This document shows positions 53,565 through 62,014 of a stretch of DNA of 64,000 bases, one piece after another. The notes beneath the pieces are model-generated. The model saw nothing but the letters and a program-made list of their open reading frames with translations, was not told where the DNA came from and did not search any database. The translations under genes were made by a program, and so were the position numbers. This DNA is from Selenobaculum gibii (GTDB taxonomy: Bacteria > Bacillota > Negativicutes > ICN-92133), in assembly GCF_030273445.1 (NCBI RefSeq), contig NZ_CP120678.1, positions 783,501 through 847,500 on the forward strand. Direction: 5' to 3'. Each line of letters opens with the position of its first letter. Position 1 is the stretch's first letter.

Positions 53565-54119
53565 ATGAAAATAGGATATATTCGTGTAAGTACAGCAGAA
53601 CAAAATACGATACGGCAAGAGGTTCTGTTAAAAGAGTTTGGCGTTGATGAAATGTTTATTGATAAAGCTAGTGGTAAAAATACCGATAGACCAGAACTGA
53701 AAAGGATGCTCACCTATGTTAGGCAGGGAGATATCGTTATTGTTGAATCCATTAGCCGCTTTGCCCGCAATACACGAGACTTACTTGACCTCATTGCTCA
53801 GCTGACGGATAAGCAGGTAGAATTTATTTCTAAGAAAGAAGCTATAGATACAACAACACCGACAGGGAGATTTATGCTAACGATTTTTGGAGCCGTAGCA
53901 GAATTAGAACGTGAGTACATCCTGCAACGGCAGAATGAAGGAATAGCTATTGCTAAAGAATTAGGAAAATACAAGGGGCGTAAGCCTATTTGTCGCCCAG
54001 AATTTGACAAGGTCGTGACTATATGGAAATCTGGCAACATGACGGCGGTTGAGGCTATGCGGAGGCTAAATATGAAACCTTCTACATTTTATAGGAAAGT
54101 AAGAGAATCTATTAGATAA
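53565..54119 (+). CDS. Small serine resolvase/invertase
   Basis: A 185-residue serine recombinase with catalytic serine in IGYIRVSTAEQN, then SISRFARNTRDLLDLIAQL, GAVAELEREYILQRQNEGI and a C-terminal helix-turn-helix (MTAVEAMRRLNMKPSTFYRK). Such short proteins resolve cointegrates or flip DNA segments; they differ from the large recombinase (about 500 residues) that excises skin in B. subtilis. TGGAGGG precedes the ATG. Confidence 0.94.
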   Translation: MKIGYIRVSTAEQNTIRQEVLLKEFGVDEMFIDKASGKNTDRPELKRMLTYVRQGDIVIVESISRFARNTRDLLDLIAQLTDKQVEFISKKEAIDTTTPTGRFMLTIFGAVAELEREYILQRQNEGIAIAKELGKYKGRKPICRPEFDKVVTIWKSGNMTAVEAMRRLNMKPSTFYRKVRESIR

Positions 54120-54249
54120 GTTCTAACGTAAAATCTTAAAATATTAGGTGTTTGTCGAGATTTTTCCAAATTTGAATCATACTTTAAAATAGAGAGAAAA
54201 AATAAAAATTGAAATATAGAGTTTCTTGTTAAAGACAGATTGTAAAATG

Positions 54250-54468
54250 AAGTGCGACAACCGAACGGGATAAAAATAATAGCCCGTTCGGTTCTTTATA
54301 GTACTGCGTTTAAAACAGTTACATCAGGCCGTGGGAAAGAAGTTGATTGCTATGAAGTGAAGTATTCCAAAAAATTTGAGTTTACCACTTTATTGCTTAA
54401 CAATAGAATTAGAAAATGTTTAGCCTGGAAATTTCCTATTTAAGTTTTTTACACGATGTGTCGCACTT
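54250..54468. mobile_element. 219-bp IS/MITE-like relic with 10-bp terminal repeats
   Basis: AAGTGCGACA (54250-54259) and TGTCGCACTT (54459-54468) are exact inverted repeats. Inside are a GC-rich hairpin (54259-54293, T-rich tail) and a 63-codon frame of no known type. No target duplication is evident. It resembles a miniature transposon or an IS remnant, but a regulatory origin is possible. Confidence 0.45.
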
Positions 54469-54785
54469 GGATTGATAATCTATCTGAAATAAACAAAATT
54501 TTGCAAAAAGTAGTATAATGAAAATAGTTTGTGCTTAGTAAGTGAAATATTTAGTAAAAAAGTGTGTTGTTGATAAATTCTGAAAGATTCATAGCTATGA
54601 ATCTTTTTCTTGTTATTTTCTTTTTTGATATAAAGAGGATTGTTAACACTATGTGTAGCGCAGCTTTTGCTTCTGATAATACTTGTTAAAACAACCATCA
54701 GTTGTAGTAGTGAGTCAAGGTTTAGCTTGCTCTATTAAAATAAATATTAATTTATGTTTTAATGAATAGAAAAGGAGAATATGCA

Positions 54786-57182
54786 ATGAAGGTTGTTGAA
54801 ACTGGTTATAAGTTAGATTTACACATACACTCGGTCTATTCTAAAGGAAAAGATGGAGATAAAGTGGATTTTAATACTCATGCAAATATCGGCATACTGG
54901 CTGAAAAATTGAACGAACAGGGTGTTCAGATGTGTGCGATTACAGATCATGATATTTTTAGCTATGATATGTATATAGCGTTGAAAAAATATGAGCAACA
55001 AGATAGTAGTTCTATTGTAAAAGTATTTCCAGGAGTAGAGTTTTCTGTTGAATTTCAAGGAGATGAAGGTTCATCAGTAGTACATGTAATTGCAATATTC
55101 AATGATCATCCAGAAGAACAATGCCAAAAGATTTCGGAGGCTCTTCTCGATGAAAATGAAAATATAGCATATGATCGTTGTATGGCCTTTTCGGAAGAAA
55201 AATTTCTAGCTATTCTTAGACAAATTAATTTAGATACTATTTTGATTGCCCATCAAAAAAATTCATTGACTAGCAAGCAGGAGAGAAAGAGTGATGCGAA
55301 TACAGTTGGAGCGAGTAAATTCCACGAATTCATATATACGGATTATTTTGAGGCCTATGAGTTTAAAAATAAGAAAAACGAAGTGTTTAATAAAAATTAT
55401 TTAGCAAAAACAGGAATGGAGGAATCTGTTCGATTTATTACTGGTTCGGATTGTCATGATTGGCGTGTGTATCCTAAAGAAACAAGTGAAGATAATACTG
55501 AGTTCATATATACATATGTAAAATGCTTGCCATCATTTAGAGGGCTTGTTATGGCGATTACTGATTATAGACGAATTAAAACTGTAAATAGTTTCTTCAA
55601 TCCTTCGGCGATTTATCTTCCATATATTGAAATTGCAATAAATGGAGTGGAAACTAATATTCCTCTTTCTAGAGGCTTGAATGTCATCATTGGCGATAAC
55701 TCTATTGGAAAATCACTATTACTTCACAAGTTGACTGGGTATAGCAAAAAACAAAGTAGACAAATAAAACAAAATTTAGTTGCAAGCTATGACCGATATC
55801 TTCGTAATAATGGAGTCGCTATTCAGACAAGTCTTACAGAGGATCAAATTCTTGGATTTGATATGCAGGGGGAAGTACGAGAAAAATTTGAAGAATCAAA
55901 GATTAAATCAGATGAGTTCCTTAGAAAATTTTATCCTGAACCAATTAACCCAGAACCATATCGTCAGGTTGTGCAGAGAGAGCTAAATAAAATTTTTGGT
56001 TATCTGGAAGAAAAGTTTATTCTTGATGAGATTGAGAAAAGCATGGGTGCATTACAAATTGTTGATTTAGATGGAATTTTAGCAGAAAGTTTGACATTTG
56101 TTGGACAACCATCAAGAGATAATAAAACAGCACAGGGATTAGGAGAAATCAGTAGTAGTGTGAGAACAATCGTCGAATCGGTTAAGACTATTGAAGGAAA
56201 CCAATGGATTGAAGACTTTGATGTAAAAACCCTGCAGGAAGTAGAATCTGTTTTAGAGGAATTGGCAAAAAAATATGATGGCAAGAAGGCCGTTGTGGAT
56301 GGTGAGAATGCAAAGATCAGTGCTTTTCAATCGGTAATGAATGATTTCAAACAACGATATTCATCAAATGTTTCAGATTCACAAAAGAGATTATCTTCAT
56401 ATAATGAAGAACTTGAAAGAACGATTGCTCGTGTGGTTGAACTTACTTTGAGAAGAAGGAGAAACTTAAAACCTAATATAGAGCTTGAAAAAAAAGATAT
56501 TGATATACAAACAAATCGAGTGTTTGAGTATGAATTTAACAGCAGGTTATGTGTTCTAACAGTGGATAATGAATATATTAAATCATTATTTGAACGAGTG
56601 TTCAAAAAAGGCACTAATATTTCTCCTGTTGATATGACAATGGAACAGTTAGCTGACTATTTGCTGAGATTTGACGGATCTCCAACTGAGGCATTGCAAA
56701 GATTAAAGGACAATATTAAAGAACTACTGGATGATGATTTTAAAGAAAAATACACAATAACACAGCGTGGCACGGATAAAACTCAAGAACTTTCGGCAGG
56801 GTTTAATGCAAAGATTTATTTTGATCTTCTTTCATATGAAAGCGATCATTATGGAATTTACTTGATTGATCAGCCAGAAGACAATATATCTCAAAAGGCG
56901 ATTAAAGAATATCTATTGAATAGATTCAAGGTAATGGGTGAAAAACGGCAAGTGATAATTGTTACGCATAATCCGCAGTTTATTGTAAATCTTGATGTTG
57001 ACAATGTAATTTATATTGGAAAAACCAATGCTGGTATGGTTGTGCAATCGGGAGCTCTTGAATACACAGATACTGAATATAATGTACTTGATATTATTTC
57101 AACCCATATTGATGGCGGACTTGATACATTGAAGAGGAGATGGAAACGATATGAAAAGAATAATCGAATTTCAGATATCTGA
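54786..57182 (+). CDS. TrlF-type PHP-domain AAA-like ATPase
   Basis: The 798-residue protein fuses an N-terminal PHP phosphoesterase (DLHIHSVYSKG at 11-21, ITDHD at 52-56, FPGVEFS at about 80, GSDCHDW at 220-226) with an SMC/ABC-like ATPase: Walker A GDNSIGKS (303-310), a coiled-coil middle, and LIDQPEDNIS with VIIVTHNPQF near the end. This is the TrlF arrangement, seen in defence and mobile regions; nucleic-acid cleavage gated by the ATPase is expected. ATG 54786 follows AAAGGAGA by seven bases. It overlaps the next gene by 32 bases. Confidence 0.85.
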   Translation: MKVVETGYKLDLHIHSVYSKGKDGDKVDFNTHANIGILAEKLNEQGVQMCAITDHDIFSYDMYIALKKYEQQDSSSIVKVFPGVEFSVEFQGDEGSSVVHVIAIFNDHPEEQCQKISEALLDENENIAYDRCMAFSEEKFLAILRQINLDTILIAHQKNSLTSKQERKSDANTVGASKFHEFIYTDYFEAYEFKNKKNEVFNKNYLAKTGMEESVRFITGSDCHDWRVYPKETSEDNTEFIYTYVKCLPSFRGLVMAITDYRRIKTVNSFFNPSAIYLPYIEIAINGVETNIPLSRGLNVIIGDNSIGKSLLLHKLTGYSKKQSRQIKQNLVASYDRYLRNNGVAIQTSLTEDQILGFDMQGEVREKFEESKIKSDEFLRKFYPEPINPEPYRQVVQRELNKIFGYLEEKFILDEIEKSMGALQIVDLDGILAESLTFVGQPSRDNKTAQGLGEISSSVRTIVESVKTIEGNQWIEDFDVKTLQEVESVLEELAKKYDGKKAVVDGENAKISAFQSVMNDFKQRYSSNVSDSQKRLSSYNEELERTIARVVELTLRRRRNLKPNIELEKKDIDIQTNRVFEYEFNSRLCVLTVDNEYIKSLFERVFKKGTNISPVDMTMEQLADYLLRFDGSPTEALQRLKDNIKELLDDDFKEKYTITQRGTDKTQELSAGFNAKIYFDLLSYESDHYGIYLIDQPEDNISQKAIKEYLLNRFKVMGEKRQVIIVTHNPQFIVNLDVDNVIYIGKTNAGMVVQSGALEYTDTEYNVLDIISTHIDGGLDTLKRRWKRYEKNNRISDI

Positions 57183-57450
57183 TGATAAATATGTTTTTTT
57201 AGAAAACCAAAAGAATATCTTTGAAATCAGAAATGATGATTTGCAAGTAGATGTAAAGAAATTTTATAATGCTTTCTTTGAAAATAATCTGGATTATTCG
57301 GATATTGAATTACATAACTCTAATCCAGGTGATAAAACTGGCGGGAGAGTGTTTGGATGTATTAAACAGCTCATAGATGAAGTTTCGACCCGATTAATCG
57401 AAGAGTTTCAAAATCAAAAATGTGAAGATACCGTTGAAACGATTAAATAG
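57151..57450 (+). CDS. 99-aa partner of the TrlF-type ATPase
   Basis: A small acidic protein whose start lies inside the end of the ATPase gene, so the two are translated together. It begins MKRIIEFQISDDKYVFLENQ and ends with a helix (CIKQLIDEVSTRLIEEFQ). No known motif. The overlap makes it a likely functional partner, for example an inhibitor or adaptor. GAGGAGA lies 11 bases upstream. Confidence 0.7.
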   Translation: MKRIIEFQISDDKYVFLENQKNIFEIRNDDLQVDVKKFYNAFFENNLDYSDIELHNSNPGDKTGGRVFGCIKQLIDEVSTRLIEEFQNQKCEDTVETIK

Positions 57451-57602
57451 ACCACATATTATACCAAATTAAATTTCACTTAATGTTTATAATCAACAAC
57501 ATTTGTTTGAATGCAAGGTTAGATTTGGAAGAAAAAATATATCAATATGTTAGATTGATGCGGATGTACTTAGATGTTATGGGCTATACATAGAAACGCT
57601 CT

Positions 57603-57752
57603 GACTGGGGATTTGTTGGTGTTTATGCCGAGATTACCGTCATGAACAGTATGGATTTTAATCGGATTGAGGACTTTATGGTAGGTGGATTTGACAGGAT
57701 GATCACCAAATCGATCTTCCAATTTGCATATAGTAATGTGTTAAGGATGGTA
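57603..57752 (+). pseudogene. Remnant of a large serine recombinase
   Basis: The frame reads DWGFVGVYAEIT, then MDFNRIEDFMVGG and DRMITKSIFQFAYSNVL. This mirrors the catalytic-domain segment of large serine recombinases (WEFAGVYADEGITGT; FNRMIEDCMAGKIDMIITKS; ISRFARN), with several key positions changed and both ends missing. It may be the decayed integrase of this or an earlier element. The rest of the 57451-57759 gap shows no gene. Confidence 0.65.
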
Positions 57753-57759
57753 ATGATTT

Positions 57760-58557
57760 ATGCCAAATTATTTAGAATATCAAAAATCTGTCGCCGCTGA
57801 GTTTAAAGCATATGAATGTAGAGTGCGTAACCTCATAGATGGTGCAAATTGGGCGGAAGAGGGTCGATATAAAGAGATAATACTGATGAATTATCTCAAA
57901 AGAATTCTTCCTCAGAATATTTCCGTGGGAACAGGCTTTGTAAGAAGTGGAGAAAAGATAACAAAACAAATTGATATTATAATCTACGACAATACTTATC
58001 CGCTTTTATTTTCTGCAGATGATTTTATTGTTGCTTGCGGAGAAAGTGTACTTGGATTTATTGAGGTAAAAACAGATATAGCTCCTGGTAAAATCGTCGA
58101 ATATATCGACAAAGCTTGTTTTAACGAAGCAGTTATCAGAGATACTGTTCGACAACCTAGATTCACTTTTAATGGGATCTTTTCTTATAATCTTAGATCG
58201 GATATTAAGAGATATTATGATAGATTATCAAAAGTAACTTATCTAAAAGAAGATGATAATTCCTTCAAGTATTCGGTTAATCATATCTGTCTTGGAAATA
58301 ATTATTTTATCAAGCTTTGGGGCGGTAGACTTGCACGTAACTGTGTTAATGAGCAACCTCGTTATAGTATTTATGAAATGGACCAAGGAAATTCAGGGTT
58401 GGCTTTTGCATATTTCTTTTCAAATCTATTAGAAGATGTTTATATAGCTAATAATAATTTTATGAATGGAATACCTACCGAACTTAAAGATTTACTTTAT
58501 CCTATAGAAGAAGGTAAGGAGGTTACAAAGATTAAAGATATAGATATTAATCCATGA
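57760..58557 (+). CDS. DUF6602-type nuclease-like protein
   Basis: The 265-residue protein has the nuclease-like core of DUF6602 proteins: LPQNISVGTGFVRSGEKITK, then QIDIIIYD and, after about 30 residues, GFIEVKTDI. The D in QIDI and the ExK in IEVKT fit a PD-(D/E)xK site. It follows the TrlF pair with a decayed gene between, so the three may form or have formed a defence unit. The start codon follows AAGGATGG. Confidence 0.7.
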   Translation: MPNYLEYQKSVAAEFKAYECRVRNLIDGANWAEEGRYKEIILMNYLKRILPQNISVGTGFVRSGEKITKQIDIIIYDNTYPLLFSADDFIVACGESVLGFIEVKTDIAPGKIVEYIDKACFNEAVIRDTVRQPRFTFNGIFSYNLRSDIKRYYDRLSKVTYLKEDDNSFKYSVNHICLGNNYFIKLWGGRLARNCVNEQPRYSIYEMDQGNSGLAFAYFFSNLLEDVYIANNNFMNGIPTELKDLLYPIEEGKEVTKIKDIDINP

Positions 58558-59379
58558 AAAAAGAGGAGTTGCAATCGCGTCAAGATACTTCGAATATTTT
58601 TATTGTGAATTTAAAGGGAGATGTATATTAAATTATACAAAATAGCTGCCGATACTGTAGCTAGGAGGTCGTTTTCTTTATCGGCAAAAATATGAGGTGC
58701 AAATTTACTGACCAAACATCTATAGGATGTGTTCGTGCCTAAAAATCCAAATATTGTTACACCATTGGCCCAGCGATGATGCATTACCAAGCCAAGAAGA
58801 TAATGCTATTACTATTCTGAATAATAGCATTATCAGCAAATGACAATTCGAAAGCTTTAAGGAAAATAAGGTATTGTAGTTTGATAGTGCAACAGGTCTG
58901 AATTTATTGGATTATCTAATTAAAGAAAATACAGTAGTCATGATGGATGCTGTATTTTTTATGGTATTAATAACTCAAAATCGGTACAATACCACTTGTA
59001 CCATCTACATCACCATTGCCAGCAAATACATGTTTATCGGTAGTAAGCTCTTGTGTTTGAAACATTAGTGCATTGCATCAATCACAGATAATGAATATCA
59101 GGAGTTAATTTACTGTAAAAAGCCATGTTTTATTCATTTCAAGGTTATTCATATTTAATATGAATACAGGGATTACGAATGCTTGTTTGTTGCTATTATT
59201 TTCATTATTACATACGCAGTTTCTGGAAATAACCTTTAGATCAAAAATACATCTGAGATACGGATAATTATGCATAGAGACAATGAAATCATGTTTCTAT
59301 ATTTTATATAAATTTAATTTAATTATAATATATAGGCTACTTCATAGTAATGAAGTCTATTACTATGAAATGAGGTGTA
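58558..59379. other. Large gap without intact gene
   Basis: These 820 bases show no frame I would support. They contain a 13-bp perfect inverted repeat (58799-58834), a terminator-like hairpin AAATACAG/CTGTATTTTTT (58926-58960), and AT-rich sequence, possibly degraded genes and the replication origin or promoter for the Rep-like gene. Confidence 0.5.
59341..59369. repeat. 11-bp inverted repeat at the Rep-like gene start
   Basis: TTCATAGTAAT (59341-59351) pairs perfectly with ATTACTATGAA (59359-59369) across a seven-base loop, two bases before the GAGGTG ribosome site. It may be an operator or a nick-site hairpin. Confidence 0.65.
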
Positions 59380-59388
59380 TTGTATTAT

Positions 59389-60642
59389 ATGCATTCTTCG
59401 ATTGGGATTCATACGGCAAATATTTTCAAGAAAACGACATGGAAAGAATCAACCTCGTTATATGATGATTTTAAGAAATTTGAAAATGAAACAAAAGAGC
59501 TTAGGACTCGCCCGCTTCACATAAACGAAATATCCTCTGACTCTGATGAATGTATTAAGCGCCTATATGCCGGCTTACCTAAATATTATAGGATGGAATA
59601 CGCTCGTAAAGATAAAGGAATAAGATGGGAAATGAGGCGTAACAAAATTTCTCCTGGTTACATCAAAAAAGAGAATGGTGAAGATAAACCATGTAGCATT
59701 AAGGCCAAAATAACGCCTAAAGTCCTCAATGGTGAAAATGATTACGTAGCAGCCGCCACTGAAGATATATTTAGAGATGTTGAAAATTCATTCAATATTG
59801 AGGCAGAACGGATTTCGCCTTTGTTGGGAAATTTTGATTTGTTTTCCTATAATCGGATTGACTACTGTTTTAACGGCGATACTCAAGAATTAAAGGTTGG
59901 CTGTACTGCTGAACAAATGATGAAACTTATAAAAAGGGCTAATATTCCGAGTAGCTTTACTGAACGGGCCAAATATAACAAACGTTCTAATAGAAAAAAG
60001 CCAGAAAAGCATAGTTTTTATTTGAAGACTAAGGGCAATTCTGTAGTGATAAACTGTTACTGGAAGGGGGCCCAGTTGGCAGAAGAGTACCCAGATAACC
60101 CAAGTTTAGAAGATTCTCGTCATGTTATACGATTTGAGGTTCAATGTAAATATCCTAAAGTCCATTTAATGTCATCAAATATCAAAAGAAGAGCAGGCGA
60201 CTCTGATTTGATGATAATGAAGGAGATGTGGTCCGATAAAGTTTGTGAGGATGTCGTTACAAAGTACTTTAATAAGGTTGTACGGAAAGGCGATTATTTT
60301 ACTTTAGCTGGCGCGAGATGGATGGTGGAAGCATATAATTTTAGACAAGATAAAGAAGAACGATTGATTTATGCTTTGGAATTAATCAACGAATGCCGCG
60401 GAATCGCTAAAGCTAAATCCAAACTTTTGGGCATAGATTTGCAAGATTTTAAACGATCATTAAAGGATTTGGATGATATATTAGTCAATCCGGTCACAAT
60501 TCCGCGAGAATGGAATATAGACTATATACCTAACCTTCTTTGGGCATATTATGATTCGATTTATGATGAGCAGTTAATAACTTTAAAGGAGCTTAAGGCT
60601 AAGAAATACGTATCTGAATATCTTACAAGACATTGGTCATAA
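59389..60642 (+). CDS. Rolling-circle Rep-like initiation protein
   Basis: The 417-residue protein has a pattern like Rep_trans/relaxase-related initiators: FSYNRIDYCFNGDTQEL, then KTKGNSVVINCYWKGAQLAE, then HVIRFEVQCKYPKVH, matching the RxDxxxN, strand and RxE sections of that fold. I cannot point to the nicking tyrosine with certainty (candidates lie in YFNKVV and YNFRQD). It probably copied the element in a circular state. ATG 59389 has GAGGTG 11 bases upstream; TTG 59380 is the other option. Confidence 0.6.
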   Translation: MHSSIGIHTANIFKKTTWKESTSLYDDFKKFENETKELRTRPLHINEISSDSDECIKRLYAGLPKYYRMEYARKDKGIRWEMRRNKISPGYIKKENGEDKPCSIKAKITPKVLNGENDYVAAATEDIFRDVENSFNIEAERISPLLGNFDLFSYNRIDYCFNGDTQELKVGCTAEQMMKLIKRANIPSSFTERAKYNKRSNRKKPEKHSFYLKTKGNSVVINCYWKGAQLAEEYPDNPSLEDSRHVIRFEVQCKYPKVHLMSSNIKRRAGDSDLMIMKEMWSDKVCEDVVTKYFNKVVRKGDYFTLAGARWMVEAYNFRQDKEERLIYALELINECRGIAKAKSKLLGIDLQDFKRSLKDLDDILVNPVTIPREWNIDYIPNLLWAYYDSIYDEQLITLKELKAKKYVSEYLTRHWS

Positions 60643-60885
60643 ATATTAATCATTGTAAAACTTATTCGCACGAACAGGTTATGGTACCTTTCGTTCATAA
60701 TAGCAAAAAGGATGGTAATTAGAGACACAACGGGTCGTTACTTAACAGAAATAGCCCGTGGATGCATAGGATAAATTTATGAAAGGATTTCCCGGCTATA
60801 TTGTCGAAATAATGATTATTATAAAGTCCGAACGAGATTATGAGAGTACGTAGACAATAAATTTCAATTTGACTAGGAAGTGTTA

Positions 60886-61713
60886 ATGTTGAATGTTTTT
60901 TCGATTGGTAATGGAAAAGATTATGAGTTAACAAGAGAAAATTTTATACAAAAAACACATAAACAGTTTCCATTTTATCAAGATGCTAAGAAGTATGAAA
61001 ATCCATATTTTGCAATTTGTCCAGCATGTAATAATCCAATTCAAATAATAAATTTGTTTGGAGCACAGTACAGGGAAGAAACGACAGGGAAAACTAATAT
61101 GCATGGCAGACATTTTCTGCGAGATATAAAAGGCTTACCAAAGTATAATCAACTAAATTATGATGGTTGTCCATTACATAAACCTACGGCTTTTAAAATA
61201 GCTAAAATTAGGGAAAACAAACTCGTTAATGAGGAAATAAAAAAGTTAATTGAAGATAATAGAAGGAAACTTGCATCAGATATTAGAGATATAACGGGAA
61301 TTCTCTTGAAAAACGAAAGAATCTATCAAATGATAGATGATTATATAGTTGCTAAGGATTACTGCTATACACATACCAATAAATATAATATTCCATATAG
61401 TATATTATATACAAGGAAGGCTATTAAGTTATTTGGACAAAGAATTGGTTCGACGGAGTTAGGAGAAAAAATTCATTTGGCTATAAAGGAGAACAGCGAG
61501 AATTTTGACGTGAAAGAAAGGCGCATAATTAAAAAGGTAGACGAATTTGTTTTACCGTATTTATTGGTTTCAAATCATAGAATTAATGGTAGTAAACAGT
61601 ATATGACAATATGTATTGAGGAAAATAGTGAGCATAATGATACTCGTTGTATATTTCGAGAAGAAATAGAAATGAAACAATACATTTACCTATTAAAAAA
61701 GGATACAGAATAA
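60886..61713 (+). CDS. Unknown zinc-binding-like protein, 275 aa
   Basis: Not recognised. The N-terminal third has a possible metal site: FAICPACNNPIQII, then MHGRHFL and YDGCPLHKP. The remainder is helical and lysine-rich, ending in a beta-like part (YMTICIEENSEHNDTR). AGGA is seven bases before ATG 60886. A strong terminator follows. The gap before it (60643-60885) holds only an ACGGG/CCCGT hairpin and no gene. Confidence 0.65.
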   Translation: MLNVFSIGNGKDYELTRENFIQKTHKQFPFYQDAKKYENPYFAICPACNNPIQIINLFGAQYREETTGKTNMHGRHFLRDIKGLPKYNQLNYDGCPLHKPTAFKIAKIRENKLVNEEIKKLIEDNRRKLASDIRDITGILLKNERIYQMIDDYIVAKDYCYTHTNKYNIPYSILYTRKAIKLFGQRIGSTELGEKIHLAIKENSENFDVKERRIIKKVDEFVLPYLLVSNHRINGSKQYMTICIEENSEHNDTRCIFREEIEMKQYIYLLKKDTE

Positions 61714-61714
61714 T

Positions 61715-61762
61715 AAAACGCTTTTAATCATTGCTTCGGTAATGACTAAAAGCGTTTTAAGT
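61715..61762 (+). terminator. Terminator after the 275-aa gene
   Basis: AAAACGCTTTTA pairs with TAAAAGCGTTTT, with inner ATT/AAT, followed by AAGTGTTTG. Confidence 0.85.
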
Positions 61763-61769
61763 GTTTGCC

Positions 61770-62014
61770 TTACATGGGGAGTAACTCAGAGGTGGAAGTC
61801 CGCTATGGACTTTAGTGGAACCCATTGTTAGAAAATAATAGAGTGAAAGCAGACGTGTAAGCAGGTCGCAAAGCAACAAGATAGGGTTAATCTTAAATTC
61901 AATGGTGTAAAGAAATTAGGAATTTTAAAATTGATATTGTTTATTATAATGCATTAATGAAAAGTTCAAAATAAGTACTAGTGTAAACTAATTCAAAAAC
62001 TAAGGAGAGCTTAT
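61770..62014. other. Structured-looking gap before the OLD nuclease
   Basis: No frame is supported. Around 61775-61890 the sequence is more GC-rich than its surroundings and RNA-like, with AAGTCC/GGACTT (61797-61813) and a purine-rich part with GTGAAAGCAGACGTG. I could not assign a class; it might be the leftover of a group II intron or transposon. Confidence 0.35.

Noticed and set aside
53565-54119. The small resolvase as the enzyme that excises the sigK element
   Set aside because: Known skin recombinases are large serine recombinases of about 500 residues; this one is 185 residues and of the resolvase/invertase type, so I do not assign that role.
59283-59465. 60-codon frame overlapping the Rep-like start
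   Set aside because: Very AT-rich and overlaps the better-supported Rep-like gene.
61770-61900. A confident group II intron call
   Set aside because: No reverse transcriptase frame and no recognisable domain V were found nearby.
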